Positions 1 to 7,650 of a DNA stretch of 34,596 nt are shown piece by piece. A program made the position numbers and the translations under genes. Source of the DNA: an uncultured Clostridia bacterium. Lineage in GTDB: Bacteria; Bacillota; Clostridia; Oscillospirales; Ruminococcaceae. The notes beneath the pieces are model-generated. The model had not been told where the DNA came from, ran no database searches, and saw nothing but the letters and a program-made list of their open reading frames with translations. Numbering within the stretch: position 1 is the first letter of the stretch; every line of letters begins with the position of its first letter. Location of the stretch: NCBI GenBank assembly GCA_938014915.1, contig CALLQQ010000014.1, positions 1-34,596 of the forward strand, read 5' to 3'.

Positions 1-71
1 GACTCATGGACTCTCATCCAACACTAGCATACAATGAAGATGGCATTCATATAATGGTTTATACACCAACG

Positions 72-98
72 CTCCAAAGCGAACTTGCTTGCTTGGAG
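72..98 (+). promoter_or_regulatory. Weak hairpin over the ribosome binding site of the amidohydrolase gene
   Basis: CTCCAA (72-77) can pair with TTGGAG (93-98), and GC (79-80) with GC (91-92). The 3' arm contains most of the GGAGGG ribosome binding site of the gene starting at 105, so folding would mask it. The stem is short and could be chance. A TATAAT lies at 50-55 but no good -35 is seen upstream of it. Confidence 0.25.
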
Positions 99-104
99 GG
101 AATC

Positions 105-1814
105 ATGAAAGCTGACATTATCCTAATTAATGGCAAGATTTATACCGATCTCTATGCTAACGAGGACGGCAATATTGCCAAAGCAATTGCTATTACTAAC
201 GATAGAATATCATATATTGGAGCAAACGAAGTTGCCCTCACCTTTAAAGGTGAGGGCACTCAGGTATTCGACCTATCATCGAACATTGTACTGCCGTCAT
301 TCATGGATGCACATCTCCATATGCCGGGTACATGGATAGAAAAGCTATTCTCAGTATATCTATTTGAGGAGAAAACAGTTGAAGGATACCTTAAAATTAT
401 AAAAGACTTCTACTTACAAAATCCCGATGTGAAAATTATCACTGGGCAGGGCTGGGAGAATTCTGTATTTGCAAATGATGATGGTACAAATATAGGACCA
501 ACTAAAGAAATGCTCGATGAAATCACAACGGATATACCGATAGTCTTAACTTCCATTGATGTACATTCAGTATGGTGCAACCAAAAAGCACTTGATTTAG
601 CGGGAATTACACGTGACACTCCCGACTGTGATGGCGGATTGATTGAACGATATGAAAATGGCGAACCTTCCGGTACGTTGAGGGAGGATGCGCAAAATGC
701 GGCGAAAGCCCTGCTTGAAGAAAATCCACCTACAAAAGAGCAATATAAGCAAGCAGTAATCGAATTCCAAAAGCAGATGCATGGATTCGGAATTTCAGGT
801 GTGCAGAATATGTTTTTCGGCTCGATAGCAGATGAAGTAGCATATGAGGCATTGCAGGAACTTGCCGACAGTGATGAACTGCGTTTACGGGTAAATGGAG
901 TTATAAATATCTCGCCGCCGATTAATATAGAAAAGGCAATCGAATACGCAAAAAAGATTAGAAGCAAATATAGTGGACAGTGGTTTAGAGTAAATACAAT
1001 TAAGTGCTTTCTTGACGGTGTCGTTGAGGGGAAAACCGCATACCTCAAGCAACCATATGAGGAATCGGCAGGTAAAGGTGATTCCTATTATGGCACAAAA
1101 TTGTGGGAAGATGATGAATTGTTCAGCGTTGTAAGGGCATTCGATAATGCTGGCTTTCAAATGCATATGCATGCAACGGGCGATGCGGCGGTTGACCAGG
1201 CGATTAGGGCAGTACAGTATGCAAAAAGTCATAGCGACAGGGATGGCATCACTAGCAAGGGAAAAGATAACCGCCATGTTATTACGCATTTTCACATTGT
1301 AGATAAAAAGGATATTGAAAGACTTGCACCGCTTGATATTGTCGCAGTTATTCAACCATATTGGCACTTCAAAGAGGAGCTATACTATCTACCGCTTGAA
1401 GTTGCATTCCTGGGAGAGGAGAGGGCAGCGGAGGAATATCCGTGCAAGTCGCTTTTCGATAAAGGCGTCATAGTCGCATCATCGAGCGATTGCCCCGTTA
1501 CCCCGATAAATAATCCCATGAAGGGAATATATACGGGCGCAACAAGAATGAGCAATTACGATGGTGAAAGCGGCGATGCAAAATACCAGCTTGATCCTTC
1601 TGAATGTGCGACAGTTGCGCAAATGGTGGATAGCTTCACTCACGGTGCTGCATATGCAATGTCAAGAGATGATGAATGTGGCAGCATCGCCGTGGGGAAG
1701 AAGGCGGATTTAACCGTTCTCGATACCGATATTCTCACCTGCGATATGCTGAAAATATTAGACACTCAGGTGAAAATGACAATAGTGAATGGCGAAGTAC
1801 AATATAAATTATAA
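105..1814 (+). CDS. YtcJ-like metal-dependent amidohydrolase
   Basis: Predicted metal-dependent hydrolase of the amidohydrolase superfamily, YtcJ/N-substituted formamide deformylase-like branch (Amidohydro_3), 569 residues and probably cytoplasmic. The N-terminus has the small beta sandwich typical of the family (KADIILINGKIYT). Metal-ligand motifs follow in order: the HxH in DAHLHMPG, then HMHATGDAA, THFHIVDK and the late SSDCPVTP. The C-terminus closes with VGKKADLTVLD, also typical. The start at 105 is preferred because GGAGGG lies 4-9 bases upstream; the frame is open back to position 6 but the extra residues do not look like the family. Substrate is unknown, since members act on varied amides and imides. 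The downstream gene has its own promoter, so this is probably a single-gene unit or the end of an operon lying to the left. Confidence 0.85.
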   Translation: MKADIILINGKIYTDLYANEDGNIAKAIAITNDRISYIGANEVALTFKGEGTQVFDLSSNIVLPSFMDAHLHMPGTWIEKLFSVYLFEEKTVEGYLKIIKDFYLQNPDVKIITGQGWENSVFANDDGTNIGPTKEMLDEITTDIPIVLTSIDVHSVWCNQKALDLAGITRDTPDCDGGLIERYENGEPSGTLREDAQNAAKALLEENPPTKEQYKQAVIEFQKQMHGFGISGVQNMFFGSIADEVAYEALQELADSDELRLRVNGVINISPPINIEKAIEYAKKIRSKYSGQWFRVNTIKCFLDGVVEGKTAYLKQPYEESAGKGDSYYGTKLWEDDELFSVVRAFDNAGFQMHMHATGDAAVDQAIRAVQYAKSHSDRDGITSKGKDNRHVITHFHIVDKKDIERLAPLDIVAVIQPYWHFKEELYYLPLEVAFLGEERAAEEYPCKSLFDKGVIVASSSDCPVTPINNPMKGIYTGATRMSNYDGESGDAKYQLDPSECATVAQMVDSFTHGAAYAMSRDDECGSIAVGKKADLTVLDTDILTCDMLKILDTQVKMTIVNGEVQYKL

Positions 1815-1851
1815 TTTTTCATATAAAGGACTTTCAAGAAAATTGATGATG

Positions 1852-1860
1852 TGATATAAT
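1852..1860 (+). promoter_or_regulatory. Extended -10 promoter for the ABC-2/nfn gene run
   Basis: TGATATAAT matches an extended -10 element (TG-n-TATAAT). The -35 region 17 bases upstream (TTTCAA) is poor, as is common for extended -10 promoters. It lies 68 bases before the start of the ABC ATPase gene. Confidence 0.5.
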
Positions 1861-1927
1861 TAATTTATTGGATTCATAAAGGTAGGAGAGTGGGTTCAGA
1901 AATTTACTATAAAGGAGATAGACAGAA

Positions 1928-2824
1928 ATGGTGAGGATTGAGAAACTCTATAAGTCATACAAGTTCCACCCTGTATTAAATGGGCTTGATATGCACGTAA
2001 AAACGGGCGAAGTATATGGATTCATCGGTGAAAATGGCTCTGGAAAGACAACAACGATGAATATACTCTGCAACATTATTAAGAAAGATACGGGGCTGAT
2101 TACGCTCAACGGTGGCAATAAATATAGAATTGGCTATCTTCCTGAAAGTCCGATGTTGTTCACATATATGAACGCACATCAATATCTTGAATACATTGGT
2201 GCTTGTTGTGAATATCCTGGTGATATTAAAGCACGTAACGAAGAATTACTTAAACTTGTCAATCTAACAGATGCGGCAAACAGAAAGATAAAGGGATATT
2301 CTAGGGGCATGAACCAAAGGCTAGGGCTTGCGACGGCTATATATATGGATCCGGACATTATCATTCTAGATGAGCCAACTAGCGCACTCGATCCTCAGGG
2401 TAGGGCGGAAGTTATAAAAATAATTCTCTATCTAAAGAGTATCGGTAAGACTGTAATCCTATCAACTCACATTCTAACAGATGTCGAGAGGGTTGCGGAT
2501 ACTGTCGGCATATTGCATGGCGGCGTGTTAATCGATCAGGACAATCTAGCAGCGATGTTATCAAAACATTCTAATAATAGCATTATAATTTCACCCCTAG
2601 CAGGGAATGAACAGATTCACAAGAAGATTATGGAGATTGACTTTGGTAATGTTACTCCTGACGGCAATGGATCGTATGAAATACAGGTCGAGAATATTGA
2701 GCAGGACGGCGTAAAACTACAAAACTATCTTAAAGAGAACGATATAAATTTATCTGGATACTATGTGAACAAAGTAACATTAGAAGATATTTATTTAAAG
2801 GCGGTGGGAAACAATGCAAACTAA
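1928..2824 (+). CDS. ABC-2 type transporter ATP-binding protein
   Basis: ATPase subunit of an ABC-2 type transporter, 298 residues. The Walker A motif GENGSGKT is at residues 34-41. The signature is the relaxed form YSRGMNQR, and Walker B is IIILDEPTSALDP with the catalytic Glu present. The H-loop is in LSTHILTDVERV. A C-terminal extension of about 80 residues after the nucleotide-binding core is usual for CcmA/DrrA-like export ATPases. ATG at 1928 has AAAGGAG at a good distance. It overlaps the next gene, the membrane partner, by 11 bases, implying translational coupling. The substrate cannot be read from sequence; such pairs export peptides, lipids or drugs, or support envelope processes. 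Confidence 0.9.
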   Translation: MVRIEKLYKSYKFHPVLNGLDMHVKTGEVYGFIGENGSGKTTTMNILCNIIKKDTGLITLNGGNKYRIGYLPESPMLFTYMNAHQYLEYIGACCEYPGDIKARNEELLKLVNLTDAANRKIKGYSRGMNQRLGLATAIYMDPDIIILDEPTSALDPQGRAEVIKIILYLKSIGKTVILSTHILTDVERVADTVGILHGGVLIDQDNLAAMLSKHSNNSIIISPLAGNEQIHKKIMEIDFGNVTPDGNGSYEIQVENIEQDGVKLQNYLKENDINLSGYYVNKVTLEDIYLKAVGNNAN

Positions 2825-3686
2825 GGCTGGAATTAAGAAAGAAATTATATATTTCTCAAAGACATTTAGAATGTTCGGTGTACTTATTGCCATGATCGCA
2901 TTGGCTGCGCTATCGCCATTAATGCTAAAGGTGTCGGAGATAATCTTTGATAGTCTTCCTGATATAGAATCATCAATGCAAGCCGCTGGAGGGGAAGACG
3001 GCAACATTGCTGAATTCGACTTATATGAAGAAGATGCATTAGCAGAAATGCAGGATATGATTACAATGGATTTCGCCTATATTAGTGCAATTTCGGGCAT
3101 AACGGGGAATGCAATTTTAGTTCTTCTCTTATGCATGATGGGCACTGCTGGCGGCGAGCAGAAGAAAAAAAGTGTGATAATACCTAAATGCAGCGGTCTG
3201 AAAGTTACCGATTATGTCACCGCTAAATTTATCGTATATCCGGTATTTACTTTTTTATCAACTGCTGTAATATCGGTACTATCGTACTTCCTATGTAAAC
3301 TCCTATTCGGCGCATCTCTTGAAATATCAGTGGTAATTAGATATGTGCTATCAGCATCGCTATATATGGTATTCCTAGTATCGTTAATGCTTTTCACGGG
3401 GATTTCAACTGGGAAGGCTGGAATAAGCGCCACTTTAATATATGTTGGCACAGTAATAATACCGACGATACTTTCATTATTTAAGATAAATAAATACAAT
3501 CCATTTGCATTGCAACATTATTTCACGGGCTTTGCAGATTTAAGTACGAGGACAAGTAAATTAGAACTAGCATTGAATGTGCTTATTACGATAGCATTAA
3601 TCATAATATTCTACATTTTAACCATAGTAATACTGAATGCTAGGCAAATAGATAATAGTAAAAAGATTGGAATAGAATCAGTGTAG
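2814..3686 (+). CDS. ABC-2 type transporter permease
   Basis: Integral membrane partner of the upstream ATPase, 290 residues. A first transmembrane segment (about residues 22-42) is followed by an acidic, probably extracytoplasmic loop of about 45 residues (about 45-85). About five further hydrophobic segments run to the C-terminus. This one-helix, large-loop, helix-bundle layout is that of ABC-2 permeases. The sequence GTAGGEQKKKSVIIPKC between helices is the loop seen after TM2 in this family. Start ATG 2814 lies inside the end of the ATPase gene with GGCGGTGGG as ribosome binding site. The nfnA gene follows after only 25 bases, so the four genes may share a transcript although their functions are not obviously related. 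Confidence 0.8.
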   Translation: MQTKAGIKKEIIYFSKTFRMFGVLIAMIALAALSPLMLKVSEIIFDSLPDIESSMQAAGGEDGNIAEFDLYEEDALAEMQDMITMDFAYISAISGITGNAILVLLLCMMGTAGGEQKKKSVIIPKCSGLKVTDYVTAKFIVYPVFTFLSTAVISVLSYFLCKLLFGASLEISVVIRYVLSASLYMVFLVSLMLFTGISTGKAGISATLIYVGTVIIPTILSLFKINKYNPFALQHYFTGFADLSTRTSKLELALNVLITIALIIIFYILTIVILNARQIDNSKKIGIESV

Positions 3687-3711
3687 AACAGATTATAAGA
3701 AAGGGCAGCAA

Positions 3712-4554
3712 ATGTTTAAGATTAGAAAAAAAGAACAACTAAACAAAGTGATAACATTATTAGAAATTGACGCACCTTTAATAGCAAGGAAAGCCGAGCC
3801 AGGGCAATTCGTGATTGTTAGGGTGAATGAACATGGCGAGAGGATACCGCTAACAATAGCGGATTTCGACATAGATGCGGGCACAATTAGCATAATTATT
3901 CAAGCAATTGGAAAAACAACAAAGATGCTATCCATGCTAGAAGAGGGAGATTCCGTACTGGATCTAGTCGGCCCACTTGGGATGCCTACAAAGGTAGGGA
4001 ATCCCAAAAAGGTTGCAGTAATCGGCGGTGGTGTCGGTTGCGCAATTGCATATCCTCAAGCAAAGGCATTATATAATGCTGGTGCCGAAGTCGACATTAT
4101 CGCAGGATTCAAAGACAAAGATTTTGTTATCATAGAAGATAGAATGAAAAAAGCGAGCGACAATCTCTACATAACTACCGATGATGGAAGTTATGGTGAA
4201 AAAGGCTTCGTAACGGATAAGCTTAATGCATTAATAAAAGCGGGAAAGAGCTATGATTTAGTTATTGCAATCGGCCCCATACCAATGATGCGCAGTGTCG
4301 CAGAAATTACAAAAGAATATGAAATTAAGACAATAGTTAGCCTTAATCCAATTATGATAGATGGTACAGGTATGTGCGGTGGTTGCCGTGTTACAGTTGG
4401 CGGTAAGATTAAATTCGCCTGTGTTGATGGTCCCGATTTTGACGGACATCAAGTTGATTTTGAGGAATTGATGCTTCGCAACTCTACTTATAGAGAAAGT
4501 GAGAGAAAGGCGCACACTTGCCGTTTAGACGGAGGTGCGGGAACAGATGTATAA
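3712..4554 (+). CDS. nfnA: NADH-dependent ferredoxin:NADP+ oxidoreductase, small subunit NfnA
   Basis: Small subunit (280 residues) of the electron-bifurcating transhydrogenase NfnAB, which couples reduced ferredoxin and NADH to NADP+ reduction in the cytoplasm of many anaerobes. It is related to PyrK and to flavodoxin reductases. An FAD-binding barrel with GERIPLTIAD is at residues 42-51, the nucleotide-binding Rossmann motif VIGGGVGCAIAYPQAKAL at about 103-120, and a C-terminal [2Fe-2S] site has C222, C225 and C237. In characterised NfnA the fourth ligand is an Asp; D217 is a candidate here, but this is by analogy. The gene overlaps nfnB by 8 bases, matching the obligate heterodimer. The alternative name is sulfide dehydrogenase-like subunit; the NfnB partner makes NfnA much more likely. 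Confidence 0.92.
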   Translation: MFKIRKKEQLNKVITLLEIDAPLIARKAEPGQFVIVRVNEHGERIPLTIADFDIDAGTISIIIQAIGKTTKMLSMLEEGDSVLDLVGPLGMPTKVGNPKKVAVIGGGVGCAIAYPQAKALYNAGAEVDIIAGFKDKDFVIIEDRMKKASDNLYITTDDGSYGEKGFVTDKLNALIKAGKSYDLVIAIGPIPMMRSVAEITKEYEIKTIVSLNPIMIDGTGMCGGCRVTVGGKIKFACVDGPDFDGHQVDFEELMLRNSTYRESERKAHTCRLDGGAGTDV

Positions 4555-5941
4555 CAAATCACCTATTAAAGTCCCAATGCCTGAGCTAGATCCTCTAATC
4601 AGGAACACTAATTTTGATGAGGTATCACTTGGGTATACGGCAGAAATGGCTATCGAGGAAGCAAGACGATGCCTAAATTGCAAGCACAAACCATGCGTGG
4701 CTGGTTGCCCCGTAATGGTGCAAATTCCCGAATTCATCGAGAAAGTCGCAAACGGCGAATTTGAAAAGGCATATGAAATTATCAAGGAAACGAATTCGCT
4801 CCCGGCAGTATGCGGACGGGTATGCCCTCAAGAAAGACAATGTGAAGCTAGATGCGTTAGGGGCATCAAGGGCGAGAGCGTCGGCATCGGCAGACTTGAG
4901 AGATTCGTTGCCGATTACTACATGAAGAATGTTAATAAAAAACCGGACAAACCCCAGCCGAATGGGCATAAAGTTGCTATAATTGGAGCTGGACCAGCTG
5001 GACTGTCATGTGCAGGCGACTTGGCAAAGCTAGGATACGAAGTAGTTATTTTTGAGGCATTCCATATGGCGGGCGGCGTGCTTGTTTATGGAATACCAGA
5101 ATTCCGCCTACCTAAAGAAATTGTCAAAAAGGAAATTGAGTCACTTGAGGCAATGGGAGTAAAAATAGAAACTAATATGGTAATCGGCAGGATATTCAGT
5201 ATTGATGAGCTTTTTCAGGAAGGCTATGAAGCGATTTTCATCGGCTCTGGTGCAGGATTACCGTCATTCATGGGAATAGAGGGGGAGGCGCTTGTTGGCG
5301 TCTATTCCGCAAACGAATACTTAACGCGTGTAAATTTAATGAAAGCATATAAAAATGACTATGATACGCCGATCCGTAATAGTGATGCTGTCGCCGTAAT
5401 CGGCGGCGGGAATGTAGCCATGGACGCAGCAAGAAGTGCGAAGCGCTTAGGTGCGGACAAGGTATATATCGTGTACCGCCGCTCTGAAGAAGAGATGCCC
5501 GCCCGACAGGAAGAAATTCATCATGCTAAGGATGAGGGCATTGAATTCCTGACATTGACGAATCCTATTAGGATAATTGGCAATGAGGAGAAACGTGTCA
5601 CCGCCCTTGAATGTGTTAAAATGCAATTGGGTGAAGCCGATTCAAGCGGCAGGAAGCGCCCGATACAGATGGAGGGCACGGAACATCTAGTCGATGTCGA
5701 TACTGTCATTATTGCAATAGGAACATCGCCAAATCCGCTAATTCGAATGACGACCGACGGGCTTGAAGTTAATGAGCGGGGATGTATCGTTGCCGATGAA
5801 AATACTGCTACCACTAGAGAAGGAGTCTTTGCAGGCGGAGATACTGTCACGGGCGCTGCGACTGTAATACTTGCAATGGGGGCAGGAAAAAAGGGCGCAA
5901 AAGCAATTGATGAATATATACAGAATAAAAGTCAAGACTAA
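4547..5941 (+). CDS. nfnB: NADH-dependent ferredoxin:NADP+ oxidoreductase, large subunit NfnB (GltA-like)
   Basis: Large subunit of NfnAB, 464 residues, homologous to the small subunit of glutamate synthase and often annotated gltA. The N-terminal domain binds two [4Fe-4S] clusters through C42, C45, C50, C54 and C89, C93, C99, C103. An FAD motif (GAGPAGLSCAG, about 147-157) and an NADP(H) motif (VIGGGNVAMDAA) follow, then the YRRSEEEMPARQEE segment. The C-terminal GVFAGGDTVTGAATVILAMGAG contacts FAD. ATG 4547 is chosen over GTG 4535 because GGAGG (4531-4535) then precedes it, though with a long spacer, and the protein begins like family members. No glutamate synthase large subunit is nearby and nfnA is coupled upstream, which argues against a true GltD role. 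Confidence 0.93.
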   Translation: MYNKSPIKVPMPELDPLIRNTNFDEVSLGYTAEMAIEEARRCLNCKHKPCVAGCPVMVQIPEFIEKVANGEFEKAYEIIKETNSLPAVCGRVCPQERQCEARCVRGIKGESVGIGRLERFVADYYMKNVNKKPDKPQPNGHKVAIIGAGPAGLSCAGDLAKLGYEVVIFEAFHMAGGVLVYGIPEFRLPKEIVKKEIESLEAMGVKIETNMVIGRIFSIDELFQEGYEAIFIGSGAGLPSFMGIEGEALVGVYSANEYLTRVNLMKAYKNDYDTPIRNSDAVAVIGGGNVAMDAARSAKRLGADKVYIVYRRSEEEMPARQEEIHHAKDEGIEFLTLTNPIRIIGNEEKRVTALECVKMQLGEADSSGRKRPIQMEGTEHLVDVDTVIIAIGTSPNPLIRMTTDGLEVNERGCIVADENTATTREGVFAGGDTVTGAATVILAMGAGKKGAKAIDEYIQNKSQD

Positions 5942-5966
5942 AAACTGGATAATTTACATCTAGGAC

Positions 5967-6013
5967 TTGACAAATTTCATTTTTTAAGTCATACTATAAT
6001 AGTGTAGTATAAT
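5967..6013 (+). promoter_or_regulatory. Rubrerythrin promoter region with inverted repeat
   Basis: A consensus -35 TTGACA is at 5967-5972. Two TATAAT boxes lie at 5995-6000 and 6008-6013, but neither has the usual 17-base spacing; CATACT at 5990-5995 does. ATACTA (5991-5996) and TAGTAT (6005-6010) form an inverted repeat with an 8-base gap across the -10 region. This could be an operator for an oxidative-stress or redox regulator; the regulator is unknown. Confidence 0.45.
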
Positions 6014-6054
6014 AAATTATATTACGATGTAAAATCTAAGGGAGGAATAAATTA

Positions 6055-6594
6055 ATGGAACTAAAAGGATCAAAAACAGAAGCTAATCTAATGACCGCTT
6101 TTTCAGGTGAATCGCAAGCTAGAAACAAATACACCTTTTATGCTTCAAAAGCTAAGAAAGATGGTTATGTTCAAATAGCGAATTTCTTTGAAGAAACGGC
6201 TCGCAACGAGAAAGAACACGCTAAAATTTGGTTTAAGCTACTTCAGGGTGGAGAGATTAAAGACACAATGACCAACCTTGTTGATGCAGCAGCTGGCGAG
6301 AATTATGAGTGGACAGAGATGTATGCTGAATTCGCTAAAGTTGCCGAAGAAGAAGGATTTAAAAAGATTGCTACTCTATTCTCAAAGGTAGCTAAAATCG
6401 AAAAAGAACACGAAGAAAGATACCTAAAGCTTCTTGATAATATTAAAGAGGACAAGGTATTCAAACGTGACACAGAGCAAGCATGGATCTGCTCAAACTG
6501 CGGTCATATTCATTTCGGTACTGAAGCACCGGATATGTGCCCAGTATGCGTACATCCAAGAGCATATTTCGAGATTAGGAATATCAACTATTAA
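6055..6594 (+). CDS. rbr: Rubrerythrin
   Basis: Non-haem iron peroxidase that reduces hydrogen peroxide in the cytoplasm of anaerobes, 179 residues, full length. The four-helix ferritin-like domain carries the di-iron ligands in SGESQARNKY, ARNEKEHAKI (E52, H55) and IEKEHEERY (E116, H119). The C-terminal rubredoxin-like domain binds one iron through C146, C149, C162 and C165 (CSNCG and CPVC). ATG 6055 follows GGGAGG. It is monocistronic: its own promoter region and a strong terminator at 6622-6651 bracket it. Electrons probably come from rubredoxin or an NAD(P)H oxidoreductase encoded elsewhere. Proximity to nfnAB is suggestive only. Confidence 0.96.
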   Translation: MELKGSKTEANLMTAFSGESQARNKYTFYASKAKKDGYVQIANFFEETARNEKEHAKIWFKLLQGGEIKDTMTNLVDAAAGENYEWTEMYAEFAKVAEEEGFKKIATLFSKVAKIEKEHEERYLKLLDNIKEDKVFKRDTEQAWICSNCGHIHFGTEAPDMCPVCVHPRAYFEIRNINY

Positions 6595-6621
6595 TTGATA
6601 GATAATACATCTAAGATTAGG

Positions 6622-6651
6622 ACAAGGGGCGGCTATCCGCTCCTTGTTTTT
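6622..6651 (+). terminator. Intrinsic terminator after rubrerythrin
   Basis: An 11-bp GC-rich stem (ACAAGGGGCGG pairing with CCGCTCCTTGT, loop CTAT) is followed by TTTTT. It lies 27 bases after the rubrerythrin stop codon. A second repeat, CTTGCAA-7-TTGCAAG at about 6712-6730, has no T-run of its own. Confidence 0.9.
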
Positions 6652-6738
6652 GCATCTTCACTAGATAGATTTTAAAACGGTGTCTTTTCACTTGTTTTAT
6701 AAGTGATTTCTTGCAAGAATTTTTTGCAAGTAAAACCT

Positions 6739-6769
6739 CATGGACATTCCATGCTTTTTGATGTATAAT
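6739..6769 (+). promoter_or_regulatory. deoD promoter with overlapping palindrome
   Basis: TGGACA (6741-6746) and TATAAT (6764-6769) are 17 bases apart, a good sigma-A promoter 40 bases before deoD. CATGGA-CAT-TCCATG (6739-6753) is a perfect 6-3-6 palindrome covering the -35 box, so a repressor bound there would block polymerase. The regulator is not identified. Confidence 0.65.
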
Positions 6770-6809
6770 AATAAGCAAATACTGTAAGAACGGAAGGGAA
6801 GAGATTTAA

Positions 6810-7514
6810 ATGAATATACCCACCACACATAACGGAGCTGGAGTTGGTGAAATTGCTAAAACTGTCTTAATGCCTGGCGATCCGCTGCGTGCTAAATTCA
6901 TAGCCGAGAATTATCTTGATAATGTTAAGTGCTACAATACTATTCGCAATATGCTAGGCTTCACAGGTGAGTATAAGGGCAGGAAGATTTCCGTTCAGGG
7001 GAGCGGCATGGGGATGCCCTCAATTGGAATATACTCCTATGAACTTTACAACTTTTATGATGTTGATAATATTGTGCGAATCGGCTCTGCTGGGGCGATT
7101 GTTGATGACATCAATTTGCGTGATATAATCATCGGGCAAGGTGCTTGTACGAATTCTAACTATGCATCCCAATATAATTTACCGGGCACATATGCGCCAA
7201 TTGCAAGTTACAATTTGCTTTCACAAGCGGTAGAAATTGCAAATAAAAAAGATATACCCGTTAGAGTTGGCAATATCTTATCTAGCGATCTTTTTTATGA
7301 CGATGCCAATAGCCTCGCCGATTGGGCGAAAATGGGCGTTCTAGCCGTGGAAATGGAGGCTGCCGCCCTATATATGAATGCGGCTCGTGCGGGCAAGAAT
7401 GCCCTATGCATACTCACAATTTCCGATTGTCCGTTGCGTGGACTAGCGACATCCCCCGAAGAAAGGGAGAAAACATTCACCCAAATGATGGAGATAGCAA
7501 TAGAAATGGGATAG
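6810..7514 (+). CDS. deoD: Purine-nucleoside phosphorylase, hexameric type (DeoD)
   Basis: Cytoplasmic enzyme of purine salvage that splits purine (deoxy)nucleosides with phosphate to a free base and (deoxy)ribose-1-phosphate. At 234 residues it has the length of the bacterial hexameric trimer-of-dimers family. Motifs: MPGDPLRAKFIAE (phosphate-binding region), RIGSAGA, the LAVEMEAAALYMNA helix containing the nucleoside-contacting Met-Glu pair, and TISD with the general-acid Asp. Segment ATSPEERE near the end matches the family. ATG 6810 has GGAAGGGAAGAG upstream. It is followed after 30 bases by a tiny membrane protein gene and rmuC, which may be read from the same promoter. Confidence 0.95.
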   Translation: MNIPTTHNGAGVGEIAKTVLMPGDPLRAKFIAENYLDNVKCYNTIRNMLGFTGEYKGRKISVQGSGMGMPSIGIYSYELYNFYDVDNIVRIGSAGAIVDDINLRDIIIGQGACTNSNYASQYNLPGTYAPIASYNLLSQAVEIANKKDIPVRVGNILSSDLFYDDANSLADWAKMGVLAVEMEAAALYMNAARAGKNALCILTISDCPLRGLATSPEEREKTFTQMMEIAIEMG

Positions 7515-7544
7515 AAGTTATCGAATAAGTAAAGGGGGATTTTT

Positions 7545-7640
7545 ATGTTTGCCAGCGTTGCCATATTACCCTTAATAGTTTTAGCAGTTATTGTCGTAGC
7601 GATCGTAGCAATTATAGCTGCTTTTATAATCAAAAAGTAA
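7545..7640 (+). CDS. Small hydrophobic single-pass membrane protein (31 residues)
   Basis: A short ORF from ATG 7545 with AAAGGGGG five bases upstream. It encodes 31 residues: a short start (MFASVAILP), about 20 strongly hydrophobic residues rich in Val, Ile and Ala, and the basic end IIKK. This is the layout of a single transmembrane helix with a cytoplasmic C-terminus. The stop codon overlaps the ribosome binding site (AAGGAGA) of rmuC, so translation could be coupled. No family is recognised. The well-placed ribosome binding site and the tight packing between deoD and rmuC support it being a real gene. Confidence 0.6.
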   Translation: MFASVAILPLIVLAVIVVAIVAIIAAFIIKK

Positions 7641-7650
7641 GGAGAATTAG

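Noticed and set aside
410..1367. Long minus-strand ORFs inside the amidohydrolase gene
   Set aside because: They overlap a gene with clear family motifs, have low-complexity unfamiliar products and no ribosome binding sites.
4547..5941. Annotation as glutamate synthase small subunit
   Set aside because: The gene overlaps nfnA and no glutamate synthase large subunit is nearby, so the NfnB role is much more likely.
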